Positions 52,806-61,791 of a DNA stretch of 64,000 nucleotides are shown in pieces. The DNA comes from Sphingomonas sp. OK281 (GTDB lineage Bacteria; Pseudomonadota; Alphaproteobacteria; Sphingomonadales; Sphingomonadaceae): contig NZ_FOVZ01000001.1 of NCBI RefSeq assembly GCF_900115295.1, positions 496,001 through 560,000 on the forward strand. Direction: 5' to 3'. The translations under genes were made by a program, and so were the position numbers. The notes beneath the pieces were generated by a model. That model was not told the DNA's origin. It saw only the letters and a program-made list of their open reading frames with translations, and searched no databases. Position 1 is the stretch's first letter. The number at the start of each line of letters is the position of its first letter.

Positions 52806-52913
52806 CACCACCCCGGCGAAGGCCGGGGCCCAGTTGGGGGACCTTGCTAACGGAGCGTTGCCCTTCGTTACCACCACCTCTCCAACTGGGCCCCGGCCTT
52901 CGCCGGGGTGGTG
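52806..52913. repeat. Palindromic repeat family D
   Basis: ACCACCCCGGC-GAA-GGCCGGGG then CCCAGTTGG, exact inverse at the right end, core with CTAACGGAGCG. It is immediately followed by a short E element. Confidence 0.93.
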
Positions 52914-52942
52914 GACAGTAACAGTCATTCGAACTCAAGCAT

Positions 52943-52995
52943 GTTTCCCCGCGAAGGCGGGGACCCAGACTGGGCTCCCGCCTTCGCGGGAGAAC
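52943..52995. repeat. Short family E element
   Basis: 53 bp, two facing hairpins CCCCGC-GAA-GGCGGGG and CTCCCGCC-TTC-GCGGGAG with an ACCCAGACTGGG centre. Same size and layout as the element at 31826-31878 that ends the acyl ligase. Together with the D repeat it fills the 343-bp gap between the kinase and dehydrogenase genes; nothing else is recognised there. Confidence 0.92.
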
Positions 52996-53050
52996 AAGGA
53001 AGAGGGGGCCGCCCTGCGACGGCACCACCTTTCTCGTACTCTCAAGTCGA

Positions 53051-54604
53051 TCAGCCCTCCGTGCGCGGCAGGCCCAGCGGGTTGTCGTGCTTGACCGCCT
53101 TCGGCAGCAGCGCGTCCGGCAGATCCTGGTAGCAGACCGGGCGCAGGAAGCGCTCGATCGCCGCCGTACCGACCGAGGTCGTGCGCGGGTCCGAGGTGGC
53201 AGGGAAAGGCCCGCCATGGACCATGGCCGGGGCAACCTCGACGCCGGTCGGCCAGCCGTTCGCGAGAATGCGACCGGCCTTGCGCTCGAGCACCGGCACC
53301 AGCGCCGCAGCGTCGGCGTAATCGCCTTCGTCGATCTGCAGCGTGATCGTCAGCTGACCCTCGACCTGTTCGAGAACCTGGCGGACCTCGGCGAGATCGG
53401 CGCAGCGGACGATGATCGAGGCCGCACCAAACACTTCGTGCGACAGCGCAGGGTCGGCGACGAACGCCTTGCCGGTGGTCGAGAACAACGCCGCACGACC
53501 ACGGTTTGCACCCTCGGCTTCGGTGCCGCGGGCGAGCGTCTCGACCGCGTCGTGACCGGCAAGCGCTGCGACGCCCTTGTCATAGCTGGCGTGGATGCCG
53601 GGGGTCAGCATGACCTGCGGCGCAGCTTCGCCAAGCGCAGCGGCAGCGGCTTCGACGAAGGTGTCGAGATCAGGACCATCGACTGCGACGACGATGCCGG
53701 GGTTGGTGCAGAACTGGCCCGAGCCCATCGTCAGCGAGCCGACATACGCCTTGCCGAGCGCTTCGCCGCGCGCAGCGAGCGCCGCCGGGAACAGGATCAC
53801 CGGGTTGACGCTGCTCATCTCGGCGTAGACCGGGATCGGCTCGGGGCGGGCTGCGGCGAGTGCCACCAGCGCAAGACCACCGCCGCGCGAGCCGGTAAAG
53901 CCGACCGCCTTGATCCGCGCGTCCTTGACGAGTGCTGCGCCGAGTTCGTTCGCTGGACCCTGGACCAGCGAGAACACGCCTTCAGGCAGGCCGCACTTGG
54001 CGACTGCGGCCTGAATTGCCTTGCCGACCATTACCGACGTGCCGGGATGCGCGGGGTGGCCCTTGACCACGACCGGGCAACCGGCGGCGAGTGCCGACGC
54101 GGTGTCGCCGCCTGCGACCGAGAAGGCGAGCGGGAAGTTCGAGGCACCGAACACTGCGACCGGGCCGACCGCGATGCGGCGCTGGCGGAGGTCCGACCGC
54201 GGCATCGGCTTACGATCGGGCTGTGCTTCGTCGATGATGACCGAGGCCCAGGTGCCGGCGCGGAGATGCTTGGCGAACAGGCGGAGCTGACCGGTAGTAC
54301 GGCCGCGCTCGCCTTCGAGGCGTGGGCGGGGCAGGCCGCTTTCCTGGATCGCACGGGCGACGAGAGGCTCGTGGATCGCCTCGATCTCGTCGGCGATCGT
54401 CTCGAGGAATTTCGCGCGGGTTTCCGGGTCGGTCTCGCGGAAAATGTCGAAGGCGGCCTCGGCGAGCTTGCACGCCTCGGCGACATCGGCCTCGCTTGAT
54501 ACGGCGAAGGCGGGCTCGATCTTCGCGTCGGTCGACGGATCGATCGCGAGGAAGGTGATGTCGCTGTCTACGGCGCGTGCGCCGATCGGGAAGGTACCGT
54601 CCAT
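53051..54604 (-). CDS. 2-oxoglutarate semialdehyde dehydrogenase (Weimberg pathway)
   Basis: Final enzyme of oxidative pentose breakdown, giving 2-oxoglutarate. 517 aa, aldehyde dehydrogenase superfamily of the alpha-ketoglutaric semialdehyde type. Visible catalytic residues: Asn156 ([10 protein letters not shown]), Lys181, Glu262 (YAEMSS) and Cys299 ([10 protein letters not shown]). GGAG lies 8 bp before the ATG at 54604; an ATG six codons earlier is less likely. Named xylA in Caulobacter, not the xylose isomerase. Divergent from the LacI-type regulator. Confidence 0.93.
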   Translation of the reverse strand: MDGTFPIGARAVDSDITFLAIDPSTDAKIEPAFAVSSEADVAEACKLAEAAFDIFRETDPETRAKFLETIADEIEAIHEPLVARAIQESGLPRPRLEGERGRTTGQLRLFAKHLRAGTWASVIIDEAQPDRKPMPRSDLRQRRIAVGPVAVFGASNFPLAFSVAGGDTASALAAGCPVVVKGHPAHPGTSVMVGKAIQAAVAKCGLPEGVFSLVQGPANELGAALVKDARIKAVGFTGSRGGGLALVALAAARPEPIPVYAEMSSVNPVILFPAALAARGEALGKAYVGSLTMGSGQFCTNPGIVVAVDGPDLDTFVEAAAAALGEAAPQVMLTPGIHASYDKGVAALAGHDAVETLARGTEAEGANRGRAALFSTTGKAFVADPALSHEVFGAASIIVRCADLAEVRQVLEQVEGQLTITLQIDEGDYADAAALVPVLERKAGRILANGWPTGVEVAPAMVHGGPFPATSDPRTTSVGTAAIERFLRPVCYQDLPDALLPKAVKHDNPLGLPRTEG

Positions 54605-54692
54605 GTCAGTTCTCCAAATCAAATCGAGGGACGCGCCGACCAGAGTGGCGGTGCGTCGGAAAATCGTTGGCCGGGATGCGCGTCGGCGATGA

Positions 54693-54706
54693 CGGTCGCG
54701 CTATCA
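54693..54706. promoter_or_regulatory. Candidate XylR operator before the semialdehyde dehydrogenase
   Basis: CGGTCGCGCTATCA matches the palindrome TGGTAGCGCTACCA at 11 of 14 positions. It lies 89-102 bp upstream of the dehydrogenase start, on its promoter side. Confidence 0.55.
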
Positions 54707-54929
54707 CTCCCGTACCCGTGATCCAATGTGGGTGATGGCGAACCATGTTCCAGTGCGTAGCATCGGTCGTGCGCGGCAGTGTGACACCCAGACCAGAAAG
54801 AATGGATAGAGCGGACGGGCAAATCGTGACGCATGCGTTCCCCTCCCTCTATCCGATACGTACTACCAGTCGATGCCGAACTAACGACCGAGCGCCCATC
54901 ACCGCAATACTAGATTGTCCGACTAATGT

Positions 54930-54943
54930 TGGGAGCGATAACA
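54930..54943. promoter_or_regulatory. Candidate XylR operator before the regulator gene
   Basis: TGGGAGCGATAACA matches TGGTAGCGCTACCA at 11 of 14 positions; autoregulation is implied. About 100 bp before the regulator start. Confidence 0.5.
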
Positions 54944-54998
54944 CGCAAGCGCGAACCGGCGGGGCAACGTGGTCCGGGTATACGACCATGACGACTGC

Positions 54999-55024
54999 GA
55001 TTGCATGCTGATAATATTGCAATC
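54999..55024. promoter_or_regulatory. Inverted repeat at the regulator start
   Basis: GATTGCA, 12-bp spacer with an AT-rich ATAATAT, TGCAATC. It lies 20 bp before the ATG of the LacI-type gene; possibly a second operator or part of the promoter. Confidence 0.35.
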
Positions 55025-55043
55025 ACCTGCTAAAAAGCGTGGC

Positions 55044-56135
55044 ATGAGCCTAGCCACGCGCAAGCCGCGCAACACTTCGGGCCGCAGAAGCGGCGCGCCC
55101 ACCATTTCCGACGTCGCGGTTCTCGCAGGCGTTTCACCGATGACCGTTTCGCGCGTCATCAATGGCGAGGCCAAGGTCCGCGAGGCGACGCGCGAAGCGG
55201 TCAACGTCGCGATCGACACGCTCCGATACGCCCCCAACCGCGCCGCGCGCAGCCTGGCCGGCGGCGGGCAGATGCGGATCGGCCTGCTCTACAGCAACCC
55301 GAGTTCGGCGTATCTCAGCGAGTTTCTCGTCGGCAGCCTCGAACAGGCAAGCCGCAGCGACGTGCAGTTGATCGTCGAGAAATGCGACATCGGCGACCAT
55401 GAGATCGAGGTGGCGCGACACATGATCGAAAGCGGGATCGACGGCGTGATCCTGCCGCCGCCGCTGTGCGATTCACGCGCAGTGCTCGACGTGTTGACGG
55501 AAGCCGGCGTGCCGACCGTGGTCGTCGCGACCGGATCGCCGCCGGCTGGGTCCGCCGCCGTAACCATCGACGATTTCGAAGCGGCGCGGGCGATGACCGA
55601 ACATCTTGTGAAACTGGGTCACTCGCGGATCGGGTTCATCATCGGCAATCCGAACCAGACCGCGAGCCGACTGCGTCACGAGGGGTATCTGGCGGGAATC
55701 GCCGATGCCGGCCTGGCGCCGGATGAGTCACTCGTGGTCGGCGGGCTGTTCACCTATCGGTCCGGCCTCGACGGAGCCGAGCAATTGCTCGATGCGAAGG
55801 ATCCGCCCACCGCGATCTTCGCGAGCAACGACGACATGGCGGCGGCGAGCGTCGCGGTCGCGCATCGTCGCGGTCTCGACGTGCCGGGCGACCTTACGGT
55901 ATGCGGGTTCGACGACAGCGCGCTCGCGACGACGATCTGGCCCGAACTGACGACGATCCACCAGCCGATCGCCGACATGTCGCGCGCGGCCGTCGAACTC
56001 CTCGTCTCGGCGATCTTCAATCGTCGCAGCGGCGGCAAGGATGCGAACGGTCATGTCGTCCTCGATTATACGCTGGTCCGGCGTCAATCGGACGCCGCGC
56101 CGCGCCGCCGCCCACCATCGCGCGTTCACGTGTAG
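55044..56135 (+). CDS. LacI-family regulator of the xylose cluster (XylR-like)
   Basis: 363 residues. Helix-turn-helix TISDVAVLAGVSPMTVSRVIN at 20-40 and hinge helix PNRAARSLAGG, followed by the periplasmic-binding-like sensor domain (IGLLYSNPSSAY to CGFDDSALATTIWPELTTIHQP). The basic 20-residue N-terminal extension is longer than usual. The placement between the semialdehyde dehydrogenase and xylonate dehydratase genes indicates control by xylose or xylonate; repression is inferred from the family. Confidence 0.93.
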   Translation: MSLATRKPRNTSGRRSGAPTISDVAVLAGVSPMTVSRVINGEAKVREATREAVNVAIDTLRYAPNRAARSLAGGGQMRIGLLYSNPSSAYLSEFLVGSLEQASRSDVQLIVEKCDIGDHEIEVARHMIESGIDGVILPPPLCDSRAVLDVLTEAGVPTVVVATGSPPAGSAAVTIDDFEAARAMTEHLVKLGHSRIGFIIGNPNQTASRLRHEGYLAGIADAGLAPDESLVVGGLFTYRSGLDGAEQLLDAKDPPTAIFASNDDMAAASVAVAHRRGLDVPGDLTVCGFDDSALATTIWPELTTIHQPIADMSRAAVELLVSAIFNRRSGGKDANGHVVLDYTLVRRQSDAAPRRRPPSRVHV

Positions 56136-56169
56136 CAGCGACTGGCGCTTGACCGACCGACGATCGTGG

Positions 56170-56183
56170 CGGTAGCGCTCCCA
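56170..56183. promoter_or_regulatory. Candidate XylR operator before xylD
   Basis: CGGTAGCGCTCCCA matches TGGTAGCGCTACCA at 12 of 14. It lies just upstream of a TATAAT box (56187-56192), so bound repressor would cover the -35 to -10 region of xylD. Confidence 0.6.
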
Positions 56184-56186
56184 TAC

Positions 56187-56192
56187 TATAAT
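56187..56192 (+). promoter_or_regulatory. Possible -10 box of xylD
   Basis: TATAAT, rare in this GC-rich sequence, 24 bp before the GTG start; AGGAGA (56204-56209) is the ribosome-binding site. No clear -35 at 17 bp, which fits a regulated promoter. Confidence 0.5.
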
Positions 56193-56216
56193 TGACCGCG
56201 TTCAGGAGAGTTTGCA

Positions 56217-57995
56217 GTGGACCGTGTACCGGTGAAGCCGTTCCGATCGCGCGACTGGTTCGCCGATCCCGCCCGCTCCGACATGACCGCGCTCTATCTC
56301 GAACGCTTCATGAACTACGGGCTGACCCCGGCGGAGTTGCGCTCGGGACGGCCGATCATCGGCATCGCGCAGTCGGGCAGCGACCTATCGCCGTGCAACC
56401 GCATCCATCTCGAACTCGCCAAGCGGACGCGCGACGGGATCCGGGATGCTGGTGGCATCGCGATGGAGTTTCCGGTCCATCCGATCTTCGAGAATTGCCG
56501 GCGGCCGACTGCGGCGCTCGATCGCAACCTGGCATATCTGGGATTGGTCGAGACGCTGTACGGCTATCCGATCGACGCGGTCGTGCTGACCACCGGCTGC
56601 GACAAGACGACGCCGTCGGGGATCATGGCGGCGTCGACCGTCGATATCCCCGCGATCGTGCTGTCGGGCGGGCCGATGCTCGACGGCTGGCATGATGGCG
56701 AACTGGTCGGGTCCGGGACGGTGATCTGGCGCAGTCGGCGCAAGCTGGCGGCGGGCGAGATCGACGAGGAGGAGTTCCTCAACCGCGCCACCGACAGCGC
56801 TCCGTCGGCGGGGCATTGCAACACGATGGGCACGGCCTCGACGATGAACGCGGTCGCCGAGGCGCTTGGGTTGTCGTTGACCGGCTGCGCGGCGATTCCG
56901 GCGCCGTACCGCGAGCGCGGACAGATGGCGTACGAGACGGGGCGGCGAATCGTCGAAATGGCGTATGAGGATCTACGCCCGTCGAAAATCCTCACGCGTG
57001 ACAGCTTCCTCAACGCGATCCGCGTGGTCAGCGCGATCGGCGGGTCGAGCAACGCGCAGCCGCACATCATGGCGATGGCGCAGCACGCCGGCGTCACGCT
57101 GTATCCGGAGGACTGGTCGGATCATGGCTACGACCTGCCGTTGCTGGTCAACATGCAGCCGGCGGGGAAGTATCTCGGCGAACGGTTCCACCGTGCTGGC
57201 GGCGTGCCGGCGGTGTTGCACGAACTGATCGCGGGCGGGAAGCTCGATACGTCCTGCCTGACCGTCACCGGGCGGTCGATCGGCGAGAACATCGCCGGAC
57301 GCGAGACGCGCGACCGCGAGATGATCAAGCCGTTCGACGCGCCGATGATGGAGCGTGCGGGCTTCCTGGTGCTGAAGGGCAACCTGTTCGACTTCGGGAT
57401 CATGAAGACGTCGGTGATCTCGCCGGCGTTCCGCGCGCGCTATCTCTCGACGCCGGGCGCGGAAGACCGGTTCGAGGCGCGGGCGATCGTGTTCGAGGGT
57501 TCGGACGATTATCACCACCGGATCAACGATCCTGCGCTCGCCATCGACGAGGGCTGTATCCTGGTGATCCGCGGCGCGGGACCGATCGGTTGGCCGGGGT
57601 CGGCGGAAGTCGTCAACATGCAGCCACCCGACGCGCTGATCCAGCGCGGCGTGCTGGCGCTGCCGACGCTTGGCGACGGGCGGCAGTCGGGGACGTCGGA
57701 CAGTCCGTCGATCCTGAACGTGTCGCCCGAGAGCGCGGTCGGCGGTGGGTTGTCGTGGATCCGGACGGGCGACGTGGTGCGCATCGATCTGGTTGCGGGG
57801 ACCTGCGATGCGCTGGTCGAGGCCGACGAGATCGCGCGGCGCAAGGGCGAGGGGCTTCCACCGGTGCCTGAGAGCAATACGCCGTGGGAGGAACTGTACC
57901 GCGAGAAGACCGGGCAGTTGGCCGAGGGCGGCGTGCTCGACTTTGCGGTGAAGTATCGCGGAATTTCGGCGAAGACGCCGCGGCATAACCACTGA
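56217..57995 (+). CDS. xylD: D-xylonate dehydratase
   Basis: IlvD/Edd-family iron-sulfur dehydratase that turns D-xylonate into 2-keto-3-deoxyxylonate. 592 aa, almost the same length as Caulobacter XylD and very similar throughout. The cluster cysteines are Cys60 (SDLSPCN), Cys128 (TTGCDK) and Cys201 (GHCNTMG), with Lys130 of the metal site. The GTG start has AGGAGA 7 bp upstream. L-arabonate can also be a substrate of this family; the neighbours favour xylose. Confidence 0.95.
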   Translation: MDRVPVKPFRSRDWFADPARSDMTALYLERFMNYGLTPAELRSGRPIIGIAQSGSDLSPCNRIHLELAKRTRDGIRDAGGIAMEFPVHPIFENCRRPTAALDRNLAYLGLVETLYGYPIDAVVLTTGCDKTTPSGIMAASTVDIPAIVLSGGPMLDGWHDGELVGSGTVIWRSRRKLAAGEIDEEEFLNRATDSAPSAGHCNTMGTASTMNAVAEALGLSLTGCAAIPAPYRERGQMAYETGRRIVEMAYEDLRPSKILTRDSFLNAIRVVSAIGGSSNAQPHIMAMAQHAGVTLYPEDWSDHGYDLPLLVNMQPAGKYLGERFHRAGGVPAVLHELIAGGKLDTSCLTVTGRSIGENIAGRETRDREMIKPFDAPMMERAGFLVLKGNLFDFGIMKTSVISPAFRARYLSTPGAEDRFEARAIVFEGSDDYHHRINDPALAIDEGCILVIRGAGPIGWPGSAEVVNMQPPDALIQRGVLALPTLGDGRQSGTSDSPSILNVSPESAVGGGLSWIRTGDVVRIDLVAGTCDALVEADEIARRKGEGLPPVPESNTPWEELYREKTGQLAEGGVLDFAVKYRGISAKTPRHNH

Positions 57996-58240
57996 GGTCT
58001 GAGGGCGGGGCTTGGTGTCTCGCCCTTCGTCGTATGATTGATCGCTGTTCCCTCAGGTGGGGATCTACAACCGCGAGCGCTACGATACGCTAGTAGGGGC
58101 CCGCCAGTATGGTTTCCCGCCTCCGCGGGAATGACGGAAGAGGTGGCGAGGATTCCCCGCCGCTGCGGTGGACCTCAGCCACTCGTCCCGTCCACCCTAT
58201 CGACGAACGTTCGTCCTGAACGCGTCCGTCCCTACACACC

Positions 58241-58321
58241 GTCATCCCAGCGAAAGCTGGGATCTCACTCTGATGCGGGCGTCATCTGCCCGCGAAATAC
58301 GCCAGCTTTCGCTGGGGTGAC
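58241..58321. repeat. Palindromic repeat family F
   Basis: GTCATCCCAGC-GAAA-GCTGGGATCTCA left and GCCAGC-TTTC-GCTGGGGTGAC right, separated by about 40 bp. The GTCATCCC ends resemble those of family E, so E and F may be related. Confidence 0.8.
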
Positions 58322-58380
58322 GGAAAGGGGGGCTGGGCGCCTTGAGGTCCGGGATTTAGAGCGATTTTACCCGCGCGTAC

Positions 58381-58480
58381 CTCGCCGGCGGAGGCCGAGG
58401 CCCAGTTGGCAAAGCCGAGGTAACCGCGCACTTCCCTCCGTTAGCACCGTTCCCCAATTGGGCCCCGGCCTTCGCCGGGG
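58381..58480. repeat. Palindromic repeat family D, decayed left arm
   Basis: Right arm CCCCAATTGGGCCCCGGCC-TTC-GCCGGGG is intact; the left arm (CTCGCCGGCGGAGGCCGAGG then CCCAGTTGG) has several changes that break its hairpin. The core TAAC block is altered. Confidence 0.8.
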
Positions 58481-58610
58481 TAGTACATGAGGGGCACAGG
58501 TCATTGGCTGCATGACCCATTCAGAGCTAAATCGAGCGTCCCAGGTCGAGTCACTGTGACCCATCACTTATAACCGGGCCGCGGCCCAAGCCGCGGTCCG
58601 GCGGTTGGGG

Positions 58611-60026
58611 TTAGCCGACCATGTCTTCCAGCTCGCGGCCACGCGTTTCCGAAACCATCTTCCAGACGAAGAAGAACGAGACGAACGCGGACAGGGCGTA
58701 GAAGCCGTAGGTGAGCGACAGGCCGAGCGAGATCGCCATCGTCGGGAAGCTCACCGAGATCGTGAAGTTCGCGAACCACTGCGCAAAGCCCGCGACTGCC
58801 AGACCCGAGCCACGGATCTGCGTCGGGAACATCTCGCCGAGCATGACCCACATGATCGGGCCCCAGCTCAGGTTGAAGAACACGACATAGGCATTGGCCG
58901 CGATCAGTGCGATCAGGCCGTTGCGATCTGACAGGTGCAGCGAACCCTCGACGATCGCACCGCTTGCGAAGCAGACCGCGACGATCGCCAGCGCGACGGT
59001 CATGCCCGCAGACCCGATCAACAGGAGCGGCTTGCGCCCGATCTTGTCGACCAGCGCGACGGTGAGCAGGCAGGCGATGATCGACAGCGAGCCCGACAGG
59101 ATGTTGATGAGCAGCGCATCGCTCTCGCTGAAGCCGACCGACTGCCACAGCACCGAGCCGTAGTAGAACACGATATTGATGCCGACGAACTGCTGGAAGA
59201 TCGCCAGGCCGATGCCGGTCCAGACGATCGGGCGGATCTTGCCGCTCGCCTTGTCGATCAGGTCGGACAGCTTCGGACGGTGCGCGTCGACCGACAGCGA
59301 GCCGCGGATCTCGGCGACCTTGCGCGTGGCCTCGGCGGCGCCGAACAGGCGCGTGAGGACGACCTGCGCCTCGTCGTAACGGCCCTTGAGCACCAGGAAG
59401 CGCGGGCTTTCGGGGATCAGGAACAGCGTCGCGAGATAGATCGCAGCGGGGATGACCTGCATCCAGAACATCCAGCGCCATGCCGGATAGTCGAGCCAGA
59501 ACAACGCGGTCGACGACCCGGCGATGCGGGCGAGATACCAGTTGGCGATGAAAGCGCCGGTCAGGCCGGTGATGATCATGATCTGCTGCACGCTCGAAAG
59601 CCGGCCGCGCACGTTCGCGGGGACGACTTCGGAGATGTAGACCGGGGCCAGCACGCTGGCGGCGCCGATGCCGAGGCCGCCGACGATGCGGGCGAGCACG
59701 AACATCGTCGCTGAAGTCGCCGCACCCGCAGCGAGCGCGCTGATGATGAACAGCACTGCGGCGATCATCATGACGTTGCGGCGACCGAGATTGTCGGCAA
59801 GCCGACCGGCCATGAACGCGCCGACCGACGACCCGATCAGGATCGCGCCGACGGTGAAGCCGGTGCCGAGCGACGACAGCGCGAACGTGCTTTCGAGCCC
59901 CGCCTGCGTGCCGTTGATGACGCCCGAGTCATAGCCGAACATGAACCCGCCGATGGTCGCGACGACGACGATCATCGCAATCAGGGCTCGGTTCACTTGG
60001 GGCGCGGAATCTGCCGCTAAAGTCAT
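58611..60026 (-). CDS. MFS sugar/proton symporter (XylE-like)
   Basis: 471-residue transporter with twelve membrane segments and the sugar-porter signatures GYDSGVINGTQ, GRLADNLGRRN, PESPRFLVLKGR and DKIGRKPLL. The substrate-site QQFVGINIVFYY (helix 7) is present. D-xylose uptake is inferred from position, 72 bp downstream of xylC on the same strand. GGAGAGGA precedes the ATG. Confidence 0.93.
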   Translation of the reverse strand: MTLAADSAPQVNRALIAMIVVVATIGGFMFGYDSGVINGTQAGLESTFALSSLGTGFTVGAILIGSSVGAFMAGRLADNLGRRNVMMIAAVLFIISALAAGAATSATMFVLARIVGGLGIGAASVLAPVYISEVVPANVRGRLSSVQQIMIITGLTGAFIANWYLARIAGSSTALFWLDYPAWRWMFWMQVIPAAIYLATLFLIPESPRFLVLKGRYDEAQVVLTRLFGAAEATRKVAEIRGSLSVDAHRPKLSDLIDKASGKIRPIVWTGIGLAIFQQFVGINIVFYYGSVLWQSVGFSESDALLINILSGSLSIIACLLTVALVDKIGRKPLLLIGSAGMTVALAIVAVCFASGAIVEGSLHLSDRNGLIALIAANAYVVFFNLSWGPIMWVMLGEMFPTQIRGSGLAVAGFAQWFANFTISVSFPTMAISLGLSLTYGFYALSAFVSFFFVWKMVSETRGRELEDMVG

Positions 60027-60098
60027 TGGTTTTCCTCTCCGTGACGGCGCTCTAACGGCGACGCTTATCGTGAATGGGGTGTCGTAAAATGGGTTGCA

Positions 60099-60989
60099 CT
60101 AAAGTGTGACGGGTTCGACCGGGACGCCGGGTATGGCGACGCGGAAGGTGAACAGGTTTCCGGCTAGCGGCTGGGCTGCGAGCGCGTCGTCGTCGAGGCC
60201 CTTGGCGGCGGTCGTCGCATAGGCGGTGCGACCGTCGGGACCACCGAGCGCGATCTTGGTGATGTTCGCGACCGGGAAGTGGACGACGTCGGTGCAGGTG
60301 CCGTCCGGCGCGAACCGGCGTGCCGCCCAACCGCCGAAGAACCCGACCCAGACGCCACCTTCGGAGTCGCAGATCGCGCCGTCTGGATGACCGTCGTCGG
60401 GGCCGATCGTCAGGAAAAGGCGTGGCTCGCCGATCGTACCGGCCGCGTCGATCGGGTAGGCATCGATGCGCTTGCCGATCGTGTCGACCGCATAGAGCGT
60501 GCGACCATCGGGCGAGATCGCGGGACCATTGGTGATCGCGACGGGCGGGATGTCGGTCTTGGTCAGTTCACCGTCATGCCAATGATAGACGTGGCCGGTG
60601 TCCTCCGACTCGGCGTTGTCCATCGTCCCGAACCACACGCGCCCGGCAGGATCGCGCGCAGCATCGTTGAGACGATTGCCGGGGGTTTCGGCATCGACGA
60701 CCGCGACCTCGTCGAACGCGCCTGTCGTCGGATCGAACCGATGCAAGGCGCCACGGACGCCGGCAAGAAACCCGCCATCGTCCGCTGGAATCAACCAGCC
60801 GACCTGATCGGGGGCGCCCCATGTGTCGAGCGCGCCCGTCGCCGGATCGAACCGATGCACGCACGGCGACTTGATGTCGACGAACCAGAGCGCTGCATCG
60901 CGCGCGATCCAGATCGGGCCTTCGCCGAGCGTCGCGCCGACGTCGCAGATGCTCTCTGCGGTAATTTCGGCAGGGATCACGCGGCTCAT
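60099..60989 (-). CDS. xylC: Xylonolactonase, SMP-30/gluconolactonase family
   Basis: Opens D-xylono-lactone to xylonate. 296 aa, six-bladed propeller of the SMP-30/XylC type. The metal-binding Glu is in GATLGEGPIW, Asn and Asp lie in ETPGNRLNDAARDPAGRVWFGTMD, and NGPAISPDGRTLYAVDT is the family block. The ATG at 60989 is 1 bp from the xylB stop. The longer reading (from 61076) is antisense noise. Confidence 0.92.
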   Translation of the reverse strand: MSRVIPAEITAESICDVGATLGEGPIWIARDAALWFVDIKSPCVHRFDPATGALDTWGAPDQVGWLIPADDGGFLAGVRGALHRFDPTTGAFDEVAVVDAETPGNRLNDAARDPAGRVWFGTMDNAESEDTGHVYHWHDGELTKTDIPPVAITNGPAISPDGRTLYAVDTIGKRIDAYPIDAAGTIGEPRLFLTIGPDDGHPDGAICDSEGGVWVGFFGGWAARRFAPDGTCTDVVHFPVANITKIALGGPDGRTAYATTAAKGLDDDALAAQPLAGNLFTFRVAIPGVPVEPVTL

Positions 60990-60990
60990 A

Positions 60991-61791
60991 TCAGCGCCAA
61001 CCGGCATCGACGAAATAGTCGTGCCCGGTGCACATCCGCGCATCGTCGGATGCGAGGAACAACACCAGCGCCGCAACGTCCGCAGGCTGGACGCGAGTCT
61101 TGAGACACTGCGCGGCGATGATCTCGGCCTCGCCCTCGGGCGTGTACCATTTCAGCTGACGCGGCGTCTCGACATTGCCGGGAACGATCGTGTTGACGCG
61201 AATGCCGTCGCAGCCGAGATCGCGGGCCATTGCGCGGGTCATGCCCTCAATGCCGGCCTTGGCCGTCTGGTAGAGCAGCAGTTCGGGCAGGGCGAGATGC
61301 CAGGAGATCGAGCCGAAATTGAGGATGACGCCGCCGCCTGCGCGCTTCATCGACGGCACCACGGCTTGCCCTGCGAAGAACAGATGACGCAGGTTGGTGG
61401 CCATCCGCTCGTCCCAATAGGCGGGCGTAATCTCCTCGATCGTGTGGCGATCGTCGTTCGCGGCATTGTTGATCAGCACGTCGATGCCGCCAAGCCTATC
61501 CTCGATCGTCGCGACCGTCGTCTTCAACGCGTCGATGTCGCGCAGGTCGAGCGGCAGGAATATGGGAGCGGCCTCGACATCGGGCGTCAGCGTCTCGATC
61601 AGCGCCTGTGCCGCGTCCTCGGCCATGTCGACGAACGCGACATGCGCGCCCTGACGCGCGAACGCCTCGACCAGGCCGGCGCCGATCCCGGATGCGCCGC
61701 CGGTGATCAGGACGCGCTTGCCCTTCAGACTAGGGTAGATTGCGGCCTGGTCGGCCGTCTGGGTCTTCTGCAACACGCGCTTACGCTCCAT
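60991..61791 (-). CDS. xylB: D-xylose 1-dehydrogenase, SDR family
   Basis: First enzyme of the Weimberg pathway, D-xylose to xylonolactone with NAD. 266 aa classical short-chain dehydrogenase: cofactor motif ITGGASGIGAG, NNAAND, catalytic Ser in NFGSISW and YxxxK as YQTAK. Its ATG overlaps the xylX stop by 11 bp. Similar SDRs act on arabinose or galactose; xylose is inferred from xylD, xylX and xylC. Confidence 0.92.
   Translation of the reverse strand: MERKRVLQKTQTADQAAIYPSLKGKRVLITGGASGIGAGLVEAFARQGAHVAFVDMAEDAAQALIETLTPDVEAAPIFLPLDLRDIDALKTTVATIEDRLGGIDVLINNAANDDRHTIEEITPAYWDERMATNLRHLFFAGQAVVPSMKRAGGGVILNFGSISWHLALPELLLYQTAKAGIEGMTRAMARDLGCDGIRVNTIVPGNVETPRQLKWYTPEGEAEIIAAQCLKTRVQPADVAALVLFLASDDARMCTGHDYFVDAGWR

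Larger units (their letters stand above)
54605..55043. other. 439-bp divergent control region of the xylose cluster
   Basis: No gene is recognised. It holds two matches to the cluster's 14-bp palindrome (54693-54706 and 54930-54943) and a GATTGCA/TGCAATC inverted repeat (54999-55024) close to the regulator start. It presumably contains promoters in both directions. Confidence 0.7.
57996..58610. repeat. Intergenic repeat cluster between xylD and the transporter
   Basis: 615 bp without a recognised gene, between convergent genes. It holds a half E element (58113-58135, TCCCGCC-TCC-GCGGGAATGAC), a family F palindrome (58241-58321, GTCATCCCAGCGAAAGCTGGGA with inverse end) and a family D copy (58381-58480) whose left arm has decayed. 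It looks like an accumulation site for repeat elements. No T-run terminator was seen. Confidence 0.85.

Noticed and set aside
53087..54499. A 470-residue plus-strand frame opposite the semialdehyde dehydrogenase
   Set aside because: No recognisable domain; the minus-strand gene has all catalytic residues.
521..58480. The repeats as a CRISPR array
   Set aside because: The elements are scattered, lack regular unique spacers, have no cas genes nearby and are paired hairpins rather than direct repeats.
60027..60098. A fifth XylR operator before the transporter gene
   Set aside because: The best match to the palindrome in this gap agrees at only about 8 of 14 positions, and the gene is probably cotranscribed with xylXBC.
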